The translations under genes were made by a program, and so were the position numbers. Shown here in pieces: positions 40,009 to 47,767 of a DNA stretch of 64,000 nt (position 1 is the first letter of the stretch; the number at the start of each line of letters is the position of its first letter). This DNA is from Christensenella sp. (GTDB lineage Bacteria > Bacillota > Clostridia > Christensenellales > CAG-917): positions 682,001 through 746,000 of the forward strand of contig CP091723.1 in assembly GCA_022009775.1 (NCBI GenBank), given 5' to 3'. The notes under the pieces were generated by a model. It was not told where the DNA came from. It made no database searches and worked only from the letters and a program-made list of their open reading frames with translations.

Positions 40009-41454
40009 TTATGCCTTTTGAAGAAGCGAAAGCGAATATTTCATACGGCGCAAAGTTTCGTCCTTTCTGAGAACGACTGCCATTTCGATTGCTCCGCCGG
40101 GAGTTACGGGTGCGCCCGTAAGCGCCACTCGCATGGTGAACATGACTTGACCGCTCTTTATGCCTTCTTCTTCTGATTTTGCTTTGATTTGTTCTTTGAT
40201 TGCGTCCGCGTTCCAGTCGTTGAAATCTTCAAGAGCCGCAATGGCAACGCCGAGCGCGCGCTTTGCGACTTCTCTGTCGACTTTCATCTTCTGATGCTCG
40301 TACATCGCAAGGTCGTGCTCGCCGAACTCGTTGAGAAACGCGAGTTTTTCGGGGATTTCGCTCAGAATATCCACTCTCGTCTGCATAAGAAGCGCAAGTT
40401 CTTTGACGTCGTAGTCCCTTCCGTCAATTGCTTTTTCAATCCACGGCGTTGCGACTTTTTTAAAATCTTCCGCACTCATCGCTTTGAGATACTCGCCGTT
40501 GAGCCAACGCATTTTCGCTTCGTCGAATATGGAAGAACTGTGGGAAATGCCCGACACGTCGAATTCGTCAATCATCTCCTGCATGCTCATCTTCTCTTTG
40601 TTGTCTTTCGGGCACCAGCCGAGAAGCGCGATGTAGTTGACGACCGCTTCGGGAAGATATCCCTTTGCGATGAAGTCTTCGAAGTTTGCGTCGCCGAAAC
40701 GCTTGGAGAGTTTTCTCGTTGCGTCTTTCATAATCGGCGGCAAGTGCATATATTTCGGTCTTTCCCAACCGAACGCGTCGTAAATGAGATTGTACTTCGG
40801 CGTGGACGAAAGATATTCCGTGCCGCGAATGACGTGCGTGATGCCCATAAGGTGATCGTCAACGACGTTTGCGAAGTTGTAGGTGGGAAGACCGTCGCTC
40901 TTGAGCAAAATTCCGTCTTCGATGTCGGCGGTGTCAACGCTTATAGTGCCAAACACCATATCGTCGTAACTTGACACGACTCCTTCGGGCACTTTTTGGC
41001 GGATGACGTAGGACTCGCCTGCCGCAAGTCTTCTTTCCACCTCTTCCTTGGACAGATTGCGGCAATGCTTGTCGTATGTGTGGACGCCGCCTTCTCCCTG
41101 CAATGATTCGAGTCTTTCCTTGTCGCAGAAACAATAGTACGCACCGCCGAGTTCGACGAGTTTCTTTGCATACTCTTTGTAAATGGCCATGCGTTCGGTC
41201 TGAATGTACGGACCGACGCCGCCGTCCTTGTCGGGACCTTCGTCGTAGGTGATACCGGCGGTGGCGAGAGTGCGGTACACCATCTCGATTGCGCCTTCAA
41301 CCTTGCGTTCTTGGTCTGTGTCTTCTATGCGGAGAATAAATTTTCCGTTGTTTTTTCGCGCGAACAAATAAGCGTACAAGCCCGTGCGTAAGTTGCCTAT
41401 GTGCATAAATCCCGTCGGTGACGGGGCAAATCTGGTTCTAACCGTGTCACTCAT
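40009..41454 (-). CDS. gltX: glutamyl-tRNA synthetase
   Basis: 481 residues, normal length. Class I signatures: PSPTGFMHIGN near the start and KLSKRFGD (near 245) as the KMSKS loop; the discriminating Asp/Glu region RIEDTDQER is intact. The C-terminal all-helical anticodon domain follows. It overlaps radC by eight bases and is followed directly by the subtilase gene. Confidence 0.97.
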   Translation of the reverse strand: MSDTVRTRFAPSPTGFMHIGNLRTGLYAYLFARKNNGKFILRIEDTDQERKVEGAIEMVYRTLATAGITYDEGPDKDGGVGPYIQTERMAIYKEYAKKLVELGGAYYCFCDKERLESLQGEGGVHTYDKHCRNLSKEEVERRLAAGESYVIRQKVPEGVVSSYDDMVFGTISVDTADIEDGILLKSDGLPTYNFANVVDDHLMGITHVIRGTEYLSSTPKYNLIYDAFGWERPKYMHLPPIMKDATRKLSKRFGDANFEDFIAKGYLPEAVVNYIALLGWCPKDNKEKMSMQEMIDEFDVSGISHSSSIFDEAKMRWLNGEYLKAMSAEDFKKVATPWIEKAIDGRDYDVKELALLMQTRVDILSEIPEKLAFLNEFGEHDLAMYEHQKMKVDREVAKRALGVAIAALEDFNDWNADAIKEQIKAKSEEEGIKSGQVMFTMRVALTGAPVTPGGAIEMAVVLRKDETLRRMKYSLSLLQKA

Positions 41455-42178
41455 AAAAGTTTATTCCTTCTTTCAAACAATTCTTTGCGTTTCTTATTCT
41501 CTCCAACTTTCCCTGCTCTTCAAACGAATAATATTCGCTTCCGCAGAATATGAAATGATCCTGAAGTTCCACACCGACGCTTGATAGCGTGATATAAAGT
41601 TCTTTGGTCATTTCTATATCCTTTTGAGACGGATTGACGTTTCCGCTGGGATGATTGTGCGCAACGAGCAGACCGCTTGCCTTGTTGTTCAGCGCAAAAT
41701 CCACTATCGCCCGAACGCTCAATTCCACGGCGTCACCGCTTCCTTTGGATATGCAACGACAGCATATCAGATTGTCGTGTGCGTCGAGTGCGGCAACATG
41801 CAGTTGCTCTTCCTTTACGCCGTACAGGCGGTTGCCCATATACGAACGAGCCACTCCGCGACCTTTCAGCGACGGTTTTTGTTTGTCCAAATCGTCGATA
41901 TACGCTCTGAACACATCGGGAAGCGCGGATATGAAAAGCGCGGCGTTTGCCGTCATGCCTGCAACTTCGGCAAGACGATTTTCGTCTGCGTTCAACACTC
42001 CCGCAAACGAGCCGAATTTGTCAATCAGCGCATGTGCGATTTCGTTGGTGTCTTTTCTCGGTATAAACGCGTAAAGAATATATTCGAGCATTTCGTGCTC
42101 CTGCAAAGCGGAAAGTCCGCTTCGCCTTATTCTTTCACGCATTCTCTCCCTGTGTCCGTCGTGTATTTTGTTTGCCAT
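41447..42178 (-). CDS. radC: RadC family JAB/MPN-domain protein
   Basis: 243 residues from the ATG at 42178 (MANKIHDGHRERMRERI); a further upstream start is possible. An N-terminal helix-hairpin-helix region precedes the MPN domain with the metal-binding motif HNHPSGNVNPSQKD (near residue 178). The family is often called a DNA repair protein, but its activity is not settled. Confidence 0.92.
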   Translation of the reverse strand: MANKIHDGHRERMRERIRRSGLSALQEHEMLEYILYAFIPRKDTNEIAHALIDKFGSFAGVLNADENRLAEVAGMTANAALFISALPDVFRAYIDDLDKQKPSLKGRGVARSYMGNRLYGVKEEQLHVAALDAHDNLICCRCISKGSGDAVELSVRAIVDFALNNKASGLLVAHNHPSGNVNPSQKDIEMTKELYITLSSVGVELQDHFIFCGSEYYSFEEQGKLERIRNAKNCLKEGINFYE

Positions 42179-42214
42179 ACCCCAAATCTTCTCTTTGCGT
42201 ATTTCCCGCAACGT

Positions 42215-42631
42215 TTACAGTTGCGGATACTCCCTGAACACCGTTTCGTCAAGTTTCACAAGGCGAATGAGCGTTTTGAGCGCGTCGTTTTCGTCCTTGA
42301 ATCCGTAGGTTTTTCCGATGACTTTCCACGCTCCGTACGCATGAAGAAAATCATACCAGAAATAACACTCGTCTTGCAGTTGGAATATCTCAAGATAACT
42401 GAACGACTCGTATTTGCTCCAGTTTTTGAGAACGTCTATGAGCGCGTTAACTTCTTCGTTGTCGTCGTAGCGCGCATGAATGAACTGAAGCATATACTTT
42501 TTCACTTCCTTCGAAAAAGTCATGACTCCTTGTTTTGCGTTCTCTATATCCTTGATTATAAGCGCGATTTCTTCGTCGTCGCTGTGCTTTTTAAGGATTT
42601 TTTGGCACGGATATGCAAATGCGTTCGTCAT
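42215..42631 (-). CDS. hypothetical protein
   Basis: 138 residues from the ATG at 42631 (MTNAFAYPCQKILKKHS). All-helical, acidic and aromatic-rich; no family recognised. A perfectly spaced promoter lies so close that the mRNA would be nearly leaderless. It ends 36 bp before radC, so it may head the transcript with radC, gltX and the protease gene. Confidence 0.65.
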   Translation of the reverse strand: MTNAFAYPCQKILKKHSDDEEIALIIKDIENAKQGVMTFSKEVKKYMLQFIHARYDDNEEVNALIDVLKNWSKYESFSYLEIFQLQDECYFWYDFLHAYGAWKVIGKTYGFKDENDALKTLIRLVKLDETVFREYPQL

Positions 42632-42640
42632 AATGAAAAA

Positions 42641-42669
42641 ATTATAACCCAATTCATTTTATAAATCAA
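42641..42669 (-). promoter_or_regulatory. promoter with near-leaderless start
   Basis: On the minus strand: -35 TTGATT (42669-42664), 17-nt spacer, -10 TATAAT (42646-42641). The ATG at 42631 is 9 bases past the -10, with no Shine-Dalgarno. Confidence 0.7.
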
Positions 42670-42808
42670 GATTTACGCGCACATTTAATCTTTTTATAAG
42701 TTCTTATTATATATAGGAATAAACAAAAAAATCAAAAATCAAAAGAGAAACCGCCGCAAAGCATCCGCAAAAACAGGAAAATCGACTGTTTTTTATATTT
42801 CAAAACGC

Positions 42809-43534
42809 CTATACGGTGTGCTCTTCGCGCAAAAACGAAACCGCGCCGTCCGCAATTGCAAACGCAACTCGCTGACGATACGCAAACGACGTCAAATTTT
42901 GCTCGTCCGCAAAGTTGCTCAAAAAGCCGCACTCCACGATAATTGTGGGATACGGGCTGCATTCCAGAAGATACTTTTGCGCACAAAGGGGAGAATATTC
43001 ACGTCCGCCTTCCGCCGCATTGATTGAATTGAGCATAGATTGTACGCTCGATGCAAGCAAGCGCGATTTGTCGCTCGATTTTGCGTAAAACACCTGTGCT
43101 CCGCGCCGAGTGGGCAGGGAAAAGAAATTCTGATGCACGCTGATGACAATATCGGGCTTTGCATCGTTGATTATCTTTCCGCGAGCAAACATATCCGCGC
43201 GCTTTTTGTTGTTTTCAACGCCGTCAAACTCTCTCATGGTGTCGTTTTGACGAGTATATACGACCTTGAACCCCAGACTTTTGAAAATTTCGCCGAGACA
43301 GATTGCCGTTTTCAGATTTATTTCCTTTTCGTATACTCCCGTTTTCGTTCCCTTTACGCCGCCGTCCGCACCGCCGTGACCTGCATCGATGACTACGACT
43401 TTTTGCCTTGCATTTTTCACGTTTATAGCCGAAATGACAAACGGCGACGAAAAACAAAACGCCGTGACGATAATCACAAGCGCAAGCATTGCCGCGTTTT
43501 TTATTGCTCCATATTTTTTTTGACAAGTTCGCAT
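42809..43534 (-). CDS. N-acetylmuramoyl-L-alanine amidase (Amidase_3)
   Basis: 241 residues from the ATG at 43534 (MRTCQKKYGAIKNAAM); the frame is open further upstream through a DnaA-box cluster, so the start is uncertain. A signal-anchor helix (about 15-37) leads to the zinc amidase domain: IDAGHGGADGG (first His), EINLKTA, SVHQNFF (second His) and ECGFLSN (catalytic Glu). It cleaves the lactyl-amide bond in peptidoglycan; spore-cortex or daughter-cell separation roles are typical. Confidence 0.9.
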   Translation of the reverse strand: MRTCQKKYGAIKNAAMLALVIIVTAFCFSSPFVISAINVKNARQKVVVIDAGHGGADGGVKGTKTGVYEKEINLKTAICLGEIFKSLGFKVVYTRQNDTMREFDGVENNKKRADMFARGKIINDAKPDIVISVHQNFFSLPTRRGAQVFYAKSSDKSRLLASSVQSMLNSINAAEGGREYSPLCAQKYLLECSPYPTIIVECGFLSNFADEQNLTSFAYRQRVAFAIADGAVSFLREEHTV

Positions 43535-43581
43535 ATAGTTACAAAAGAAATCATATTCACGATGGCATAAAAATACGAGTT

Positions 43582-43637
43582 TTTTCCACAAAGTTATCCA
43601 CATTTCGCATAGATTTTGTGGATAAGTCGGTGGATAA
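43582..43637. promoter_or_regulatory. cluster of DnaA-box-like sites
   Basis: TTATCCACA (43594-43602) and TGTGGATAA (43617-43625) are exact DnaA boxes in opposite orientation. GGTGGATAA (43629-43637) and TTTTCCACA (43582-43590) each differ by one base. All lie within 56 bp upstream of the amidase. Confidence 0.65.
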
Positions 43638-43820
43638 CCCGTGTTTTCGTGCAATCGTAAGATATTTAGATAGCCGATTTCCGTGACATAAATTTCACTC
43701 TTCAAAAATATATTCTACGCCAAGTTTCGACATTTTTTGCGTATTCTATTCACCCAAATAAAATTTGTGTCAAACGCATATATCAAACGATCACGACATA
43801 AAATCAAACAAGGTGAAAAT

Positions 43821-44763
43821 ATGACTTTGCTTCAATCAATCGTTTCAAAACCCGTAGTGTCACGCGATACGTCAAAAATCGTCGGTCGCATAAAAAATGC
43901 ATATTTAAGCGATAATTTTTCAAATATCGTATATTTCGGAATAAATGACTGCATAAGCGGAAAAGAGAGACTTATGCCGTTTGCCGACGTTCTGAATTTT
44001 GCAGACGCCGTTATGGTGCAAAACGACGTGAATTTCAAATATGCGTGCGACGTTGACTTCACTTCTCTCGTGCCGATTTGCATATCTATGCCGTGCTATA
44101 CGCAAAACGGTATTCTGAAAGGTTATCTTGCACAAGCGACGTTTTCGCAAAACGGAAAAATCTCAGTTTTTTCAACTCACACGGACAAGTTTTCACCGAG
44201 CGGCATATCGTCCGTCGGCGACGTGATTATTCTGAAAAACGGAAAGGCAAGGAAAGCAAAATCGCAAAGTATTCCCAGACCAAAAACGCAAACGAGCGTG
44301 ACGATTTTGAAAGACGCGAAACTCGAGCGCGGAAAAACCGATATTCTATCCCAACAGACTGACAAAACACCGAAGAATATAAGCGATACGAATGCAACGA
44401 CAACCGACTCTTCTCAATCCGTTGAAAGAGCCCGGTTTGCTTACGAATCGGCGAATACCGTGAATCTGTCGTCCGCACCGCCCGCCATTGCAATCTCTCC
44501 CGATGCTCCGAAATTTACGAAGGACGCTTTTGAAAAAATTCTCGGCGAGCATCTAAATAATGACGACGAACACACTCCTTCTCGCGTGATAAGCGACTAC
44601 TCGTTTCTTCTCTCGGAGATCGCTGTCAAAAGACCTGACGACCTTTTCAGGCACGCTTATAGCAAAGAAAGGAGAGAAAATCTCGGACTCTCTCGTAAAT
44701 CTTGCAATGCGACACGGCAAACTTGTGGAACTCGCCCTATATAGCGTGAACAACGAAAAATAA
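43821..44763 (+). CDS. PRC-barrel domain protein (frameshifted)
   Basis: 313 residues after removing one base of T4 at 44644-44647; the corrected end reads KISDSLVNLAMRHGKLVELALYSV. The ATG at 43821 follows AAGGTGAAA. Residues 5-75 (SKPVVSRDTSKIVGRIKNAY...LMPFADVLNFADAVMV) form a PRC-barrel, and a second barrel half may follow to about 140. A Ser/Thr/Lys-rich disordered linker comes next, then a short conserved helical end. PRC-barrels bind RNA or proteins in ribosome maturation and sporulation proteins; the role here is open. Confidence 0.72.
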
Positions 44764-44835
44764 TGACATATTTGAATGGCAATCTCGCGGTTGCAGAATG
44801 ATGTATATACAATCGCATTCAGATATAAAAAGAAA

Positions 44836-44855
44836 AAAGTCCCTTGTAGGACTTT
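44836..44855 (+). terminator. hairpin after the PRC-barrel gene
   Basis: AAAGTCC-CTTGTA-GGACTTT followed by a pyrimidine-rich tract. Confidence 0.55.
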
Positions 44856-44890
44856 CTCTCTTTTCTAAAAAGTTTATGTTCTTTTTAGTT

Positions 44891-45440
44891 TGGCGTTGGT
44901 GGAGACAATAATTCAAGTCGTTTGCGGTGCAAACGGCCGTCTTTTTTCCTGCTCGGAGAGACTCCCACCACACGCAACCGCTCCACTCTTTGCTTTTTTA
45001 TTTGGCAAGTTGCCATGCAAGCACGACTTTTGCGGTGGAGACAATAATTCAAGTCGTTTGCGGTGCAAACGGCCGTCTTTTTCCTGCTCGGAGAGACTCC
45101 CACCACACGCAACCGCTCCGCTCTTTGCTTTTTTATTTGGCAAATTGCCGTGCAAGCACGACTTTTGCGGTGGAGACAATAATTCAAGTCGTTTGCGGTG
45201 CAAACGGCCGTCTTTTTCCTGCTCGGAGAGACTCCCACCACACGCAACCGCTCCGCTCTTTGCTTTTTTATTTGGCAAGTTGCCGTGCAAGCACGACTTT
45301 TGCGGTGGAGACAATAATTCAGGTCGTTTGCTTCGCAAACGGCCGTTTTTTTCCTGCTCGGAGAGACTCTCACCACACGCAAATGCTACGCATTTGTCTG
45401 CTTTTTTTATTTGGCAAGTTGCCATGCAAGCACGACTTTT
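44891..45440. repeat. tandem array of four 135-136-bp units related to the tRNA-Val 3' end
   Basis: The landmark GGAGACAATA recurs at 44901, 45037, 45172 and 45307, and once more inside the real tRNA at 45488. Each unit carries GGAGACAATAATTCAAGT (a degenerate complement of the tRNA T-arm/acceptor end), a hairpin CGTTTGC-GGT-GCAAACG, a plus-strand CCACCACACGCAACC segment and TTGCTTTTTTATTTGGCAA. The last two also occur downstream of the tRNA on the other strand. Units are nearly identical, the last one most diverged. The 135-bp period keeps frames open on both strands, so long open frames here are artefacts. Confidence 0.85.
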
Positions 45441-45446
45441 GCCAAA

Positions 45447-45480
45447 TAAAAAAGCAACCTGAAAGTTCTTTTCAGGTTGC
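45447..45480 (-). terminator. tRNA-Val terminator
   Basis: GCAACCTGAAA pairs with TTTCAGGTTGC; on the minus strand it is followed by TTTTTTATTTGG. Confidence 0.85.
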
Positions 45481-45483
45481 GTG

Positions 45484-45560
45484 TGGTGGAGACAATAAGA
45501 CTCGAACTTATGACCTCTACGATGTCAACGTAGCGCTCTAACCAACTGGGCTATGCCTCC
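45484..45560 (-). tRNA. tRNA-Val (anticodon GAC)
   Basis: 77 nt with encoded CCA. Acceptor GGAGGCA/TGTCTCC with one G-U pair; anticodon arm CTACG-TTGACAT-CGTAG gives GAC (45524-45526 on the complement); T-arm ATAAG-TTCGAGT-CTTAT. The D stem (GCCC/GAGC) has one mismatch, possibly a base error. Confidence 0.95.
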
Positions 45561-45572
45561 AAAGCAAGAGTT

Positions 45573-45601
45573 ATATTACACTAATTTGAAAAGTTTGACA
45601 A
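45573..45601 (-). promoter_or_regulatory. tRNA-Val promoter
   Basis: On the minus strand: -35 TTGTCA (45601-45596), 17-nt spacer, -10 TAATAT (45578-45573), 12 bp before the tRNA. Confidence 0.65.
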
Positions 45602-45683
45602 GTGTTTTGGAGTATTTTTGAAAAATTGACGACGGATTTTGTAATTAACATTCAAAACGATATACAAAATACATATCAATAAT

Positions 45684-45713
45684 AAAAAAAGGCCGCTAAA
45701 AAAGTAAGCGGCC
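45684..45713 (-). terminator. intrinsic terminator of an unidentified minus-strand transcript
   Basis: Read on the minus strand, a 7-bp GC-rich stem GGCCGCT/AGCGGCC is followed by TTTTTTTATT. Confidence 0.7.
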
Positions 45714-46115
45714 CTGCCGAAAAAAAGTTTCGGCATTAAAAAATTCGTGTCGGGATGCGACGAAGTGCGCCCTGCCTTCGCCACATCGGCGAAACGTGAT
45801 TTGTCGGCTTGTCTGACTATACGTCAAGAGCGCAATCCTTCCCTATGCCATAACGCAAAGAACAACGCAATTGCGATTGAGCAATCGGCGTTCACCGCTA
45901 TCCGCGAAAAATCTTGACATAGCACCCCTTGCTATGCCGTGTTTTCTGCGTTTCGGCACGGAAAACAACCTGCTCGCAGCGTTTTATACGCATGCGTTTG
46001 CTCATTGTTGTTCTTGTCTATATAAATTAAACAATTGTAAAAGAACGAATTTCCCACAATCTGACAAATTTTCTTAAAAATCTTTAATATTTCTAGCTTT
46101 TCGCAATTTATTGAG

Positions 46116-46145
46116 AAAACGGAGCGGCAAAACGCCGTTCCGTTT
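46116..46145. repeat. imperfect hairpin
   Basis: AAAACGGAGCGGC and GCCGTTCCGTTT pair with one mismatch around a short A-rich loop; on the minus strand four T follow. Confidence 0.5.
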
Positions 46146-46201
46146 CAAAAAAATAAATAAGGTAAAGTGACTGGGTCACAACAAAAACTATATTGTCGGG
46201 T

Positions 46202-46294
46202 GCGCGGATTTGCCATTGAAGAATTCGTTGTATTTGTCGACTTGCGCGGGTCAAACGCAAGTCAAAATAAAGGAGAGAATCGGCAAATCCGCGC
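46202..46294. ncRNA. structured element closed by a 13-bp perfect stem (candidate)
   Basis: GCGCGGATTTGCC (46202-46214) pairs with GGCAAATCCGCGC (46282-46294). Inside lies GACTTGCG/CGCAAGTC (46240-46263) with a 9-nt loop. The strand is not determined. It sits between the WYL gene and the minus-strand terminator. No known RNA family was recognised. Confidence 0.4.
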
Positions 46295-46341
46295 TATTTG
46301 GGGTATCATGTTCTGTGGTTTTGCACCTTGTCACGTCTTGC

Positions 46342-46452
46342 TTATCTATTGATAAGGCACATTCTGACGTACACGATCTTTCCGTTTCTCGTTGCGATTT
46401 GCGAATCGTTGACTCTAGTTGCTTTGTTTATACGGCTCATCAAAATTTTCAT
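46342..46452 (-). CDS. possible 36-residue basic protein
   Basis: The ATG at 46452 is preceded by GAAGGAG at ideal spacing and encodes MKILMSRINKATRVNDSQIA followed by 16 residues ending in LINR. No family. The strong RBS is the main support. It lies at the start of the inferred minus-strand transcript. Confidence 0.38.
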   Translation of the reverse strand: MKILMSRINKATRVNDSQIATRNGKIVYVRMCLINR

Positions 46453-46516
46453 AATTTACTCCTTCAAGTACTTTGCACTTTCACATGTTATTTTCGCTCG
46501 GGATTTTTATTTCCCC

Positions 46517-46545
46517 TTGCTTGCAAACATATAATATGCTATACT
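46517..46545 (+). promoter_or_regulatory. promoter of the WYL regulator gene
   Basis: -35 TTGCTT, 17-nt spacer, -10 TATACT (46540-46545), with about 90 nt of leader. Confidence 0.65.
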
Positions 46546-46640
46546 ATGTACCGAAATCGGGACATCTGCGAGAAAAAATTCAAAAACTTTTTTCGCAAAC
46601 GTTTCGAAAATTCCGACAACCGGCGAAAAAAGGAGCGAAT

Positions 46641-47681
46641 ATGGCACTCGAAGCAAAGAAAACTCTCATAATGCGGATATATCAAATTCTTGAAGAATAC
46701 AGCGATGACGAGCATCCGCTCACGCAACAGGACATAATAGATTTGCTCGCGCGCGATTACGGCGTGGAATGTGAGAGAAAAGCCGTCGGACGCAATCTTT
46801 CCTATCTGAAAGAAATGGGGTTCGATATAGAAAGCGGCAAAGAAGGCTCGTATCTTGCCACACGCAAAATCGAAAACGCCGAACTGCGACTTCTTATCGA
46901 CAGTGTTCTTTCGTCTAGAAACATAAATTCGACGCACTCCAAGCAACTTATAGACAAACTCATATCTCTCGGTGGGCGCAACTTCAAATCGCACGTAAAG
47001 CACGTGTATTCCGTCAAAGAATGGGACAAATCGAGCAACAAAGACTTCTTTTACAACGTCGAAATCGCAGACGAAGCCATTGAACAAGGCAAGAAAATCA
47101 CTTTTGACTACAACAAGATGGGGCTTGACAAGCGGCTGCACAAAAACCTGTCCCACAAAGGCTCGCCGTATCAGATGTTTTTGCACAATCAACGCTATTA
47201 TCTTATGATGTTCGACGAAGTGTTCGGAGAAGTCGGCTACTATCGCATGGACAAAATTACGAATATAGAAATCGTCAACGAAGATGCGAAACCGCTAAAA
47301 GAGAACGCAGGATTTGAAAAAGGCATAGACTACAAGCAAATATCCACCGCTCTTCCGTACATGTACAACGACAAACCCATCCCCGTCACGATAAAATGCC
47401 GCAATTACATGATGGACACGCTCTCGGACTGGTTCGGGACAAACTTTGTCGTGAAACGAGTTGACGACGAGCATTTCACTGCCACGATCACCGCAAGCGA
47501 AAAAGCCATACTATACTGGATATTGCAATACAACTACAAAATCGAAGTCATATCCCCCGAATCTTTGCGCCAACGCGTGATATACAGCCTGAAAACTACG
47601 CTTGCAAAATACGAAAAACCGTCAACCGACGAAAGCGACAATGCAAACGCAAGCATAGAAAACGAAACAGTAAAAAGTTAA
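46641..47681 (+). CDS. WYL-domain transcriptional regulator
   Basis: 346 residues from the ATG at 46641 after AAAGGAG. The N-terminal winged helix (about 1-80: TQQDIIDLLARDYGVECERKAV) binds DNA. The WYL domain (about 145-240) shows KITFDYNKMG, a variant YQMFLHNQRYYLMMFDE block and the expected C-terminal WCX-like extension. WYL proteins sense nucleic-acid or nucleotide ligands and regulate stress or defence genes. The ClC gene follows 86 bp later on the same strand. Confidence 0.88.
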   Translation: MALEAKKTLIMRIYQILEEYSDDEHPLTQQDIIDLLARDYGVECERKAVGRNLSYLKEMGFDIESGKEGSYLATRKIENAELRLLIDSVLSSRNINSTHSKQLIDKLISLGGRNFKSHVKHVYSVKEWDKSSNKDFFYNVEIADEAIEQGKKITFDYNKMGLDKRLHKNLSHKGSPYQMFLHNQRYYLMMFDEVFGEVGYYRMDKITNIEIVNEDAKPLKENAGFEKGIDYKQISTALPYMYNDKPIPVTIKCRNYMMDTLSDWFGTNFVVKRVDDEHFTATITASEKAILYWILQYNYKIEVISPESLRQRVIYSLKTTLAKYEKPSTDESDNANASIENETVKS

Positions 47682-47767
47682 ACTACGCTTAAATCGACAA
47701 ATCGATTGATTTTGCAATGCGGTGAGCCTATAATACGTTTTTGCGAAATCGAATCACATGGTGAAAT

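Larger units (their letters stand above)
45602..46341. other. gene-poor stretch with strong hairpins, possible non-coding RNA
   Basis: No credible coding frame in about 740 bp. Hairpins: 45691-45713 (GGCCGCT/AGCGGCC, followed on the minus strand by seven T), 45918-45937 (CATAGCA/TTGCTATG), 46116-46145, and a 13-bp stem closing 46202-46294. The minus-strand terminator at 45691 implies a transcript from higher coordinates ending there. I could not match it to tmRNA, RNase P, SRP or 6S RNA. Confidence 0.4.

Noticed and set aside
43582..43637. Chromosomal replication origin
   Set aside because: DnaA boxes are present, but dnaA, dnaN, rpmH or gyr genes and a clear AT-rich unwinding region are not, so oriC is not supported.
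44891..45440. CRISPR array
   Set aside because: Units of 135 bp are near-identical throughout, with no unique spacers of 30-40 bp and no cas genes nearby.
44890..45541. Long open frames on both strands (165-204 codons) across the tandem array
   Set aside because: The 135-bp unit length is divisible by three, so any open unit frame stays open. Products are repeats of the same peptide without RBS or homology.
46202..46294. Known RNA families (6S, SRP, tmRNA, common riboswitches)
   Set aside because: None of the conserved sequence blocks of these families could be found on either strand.
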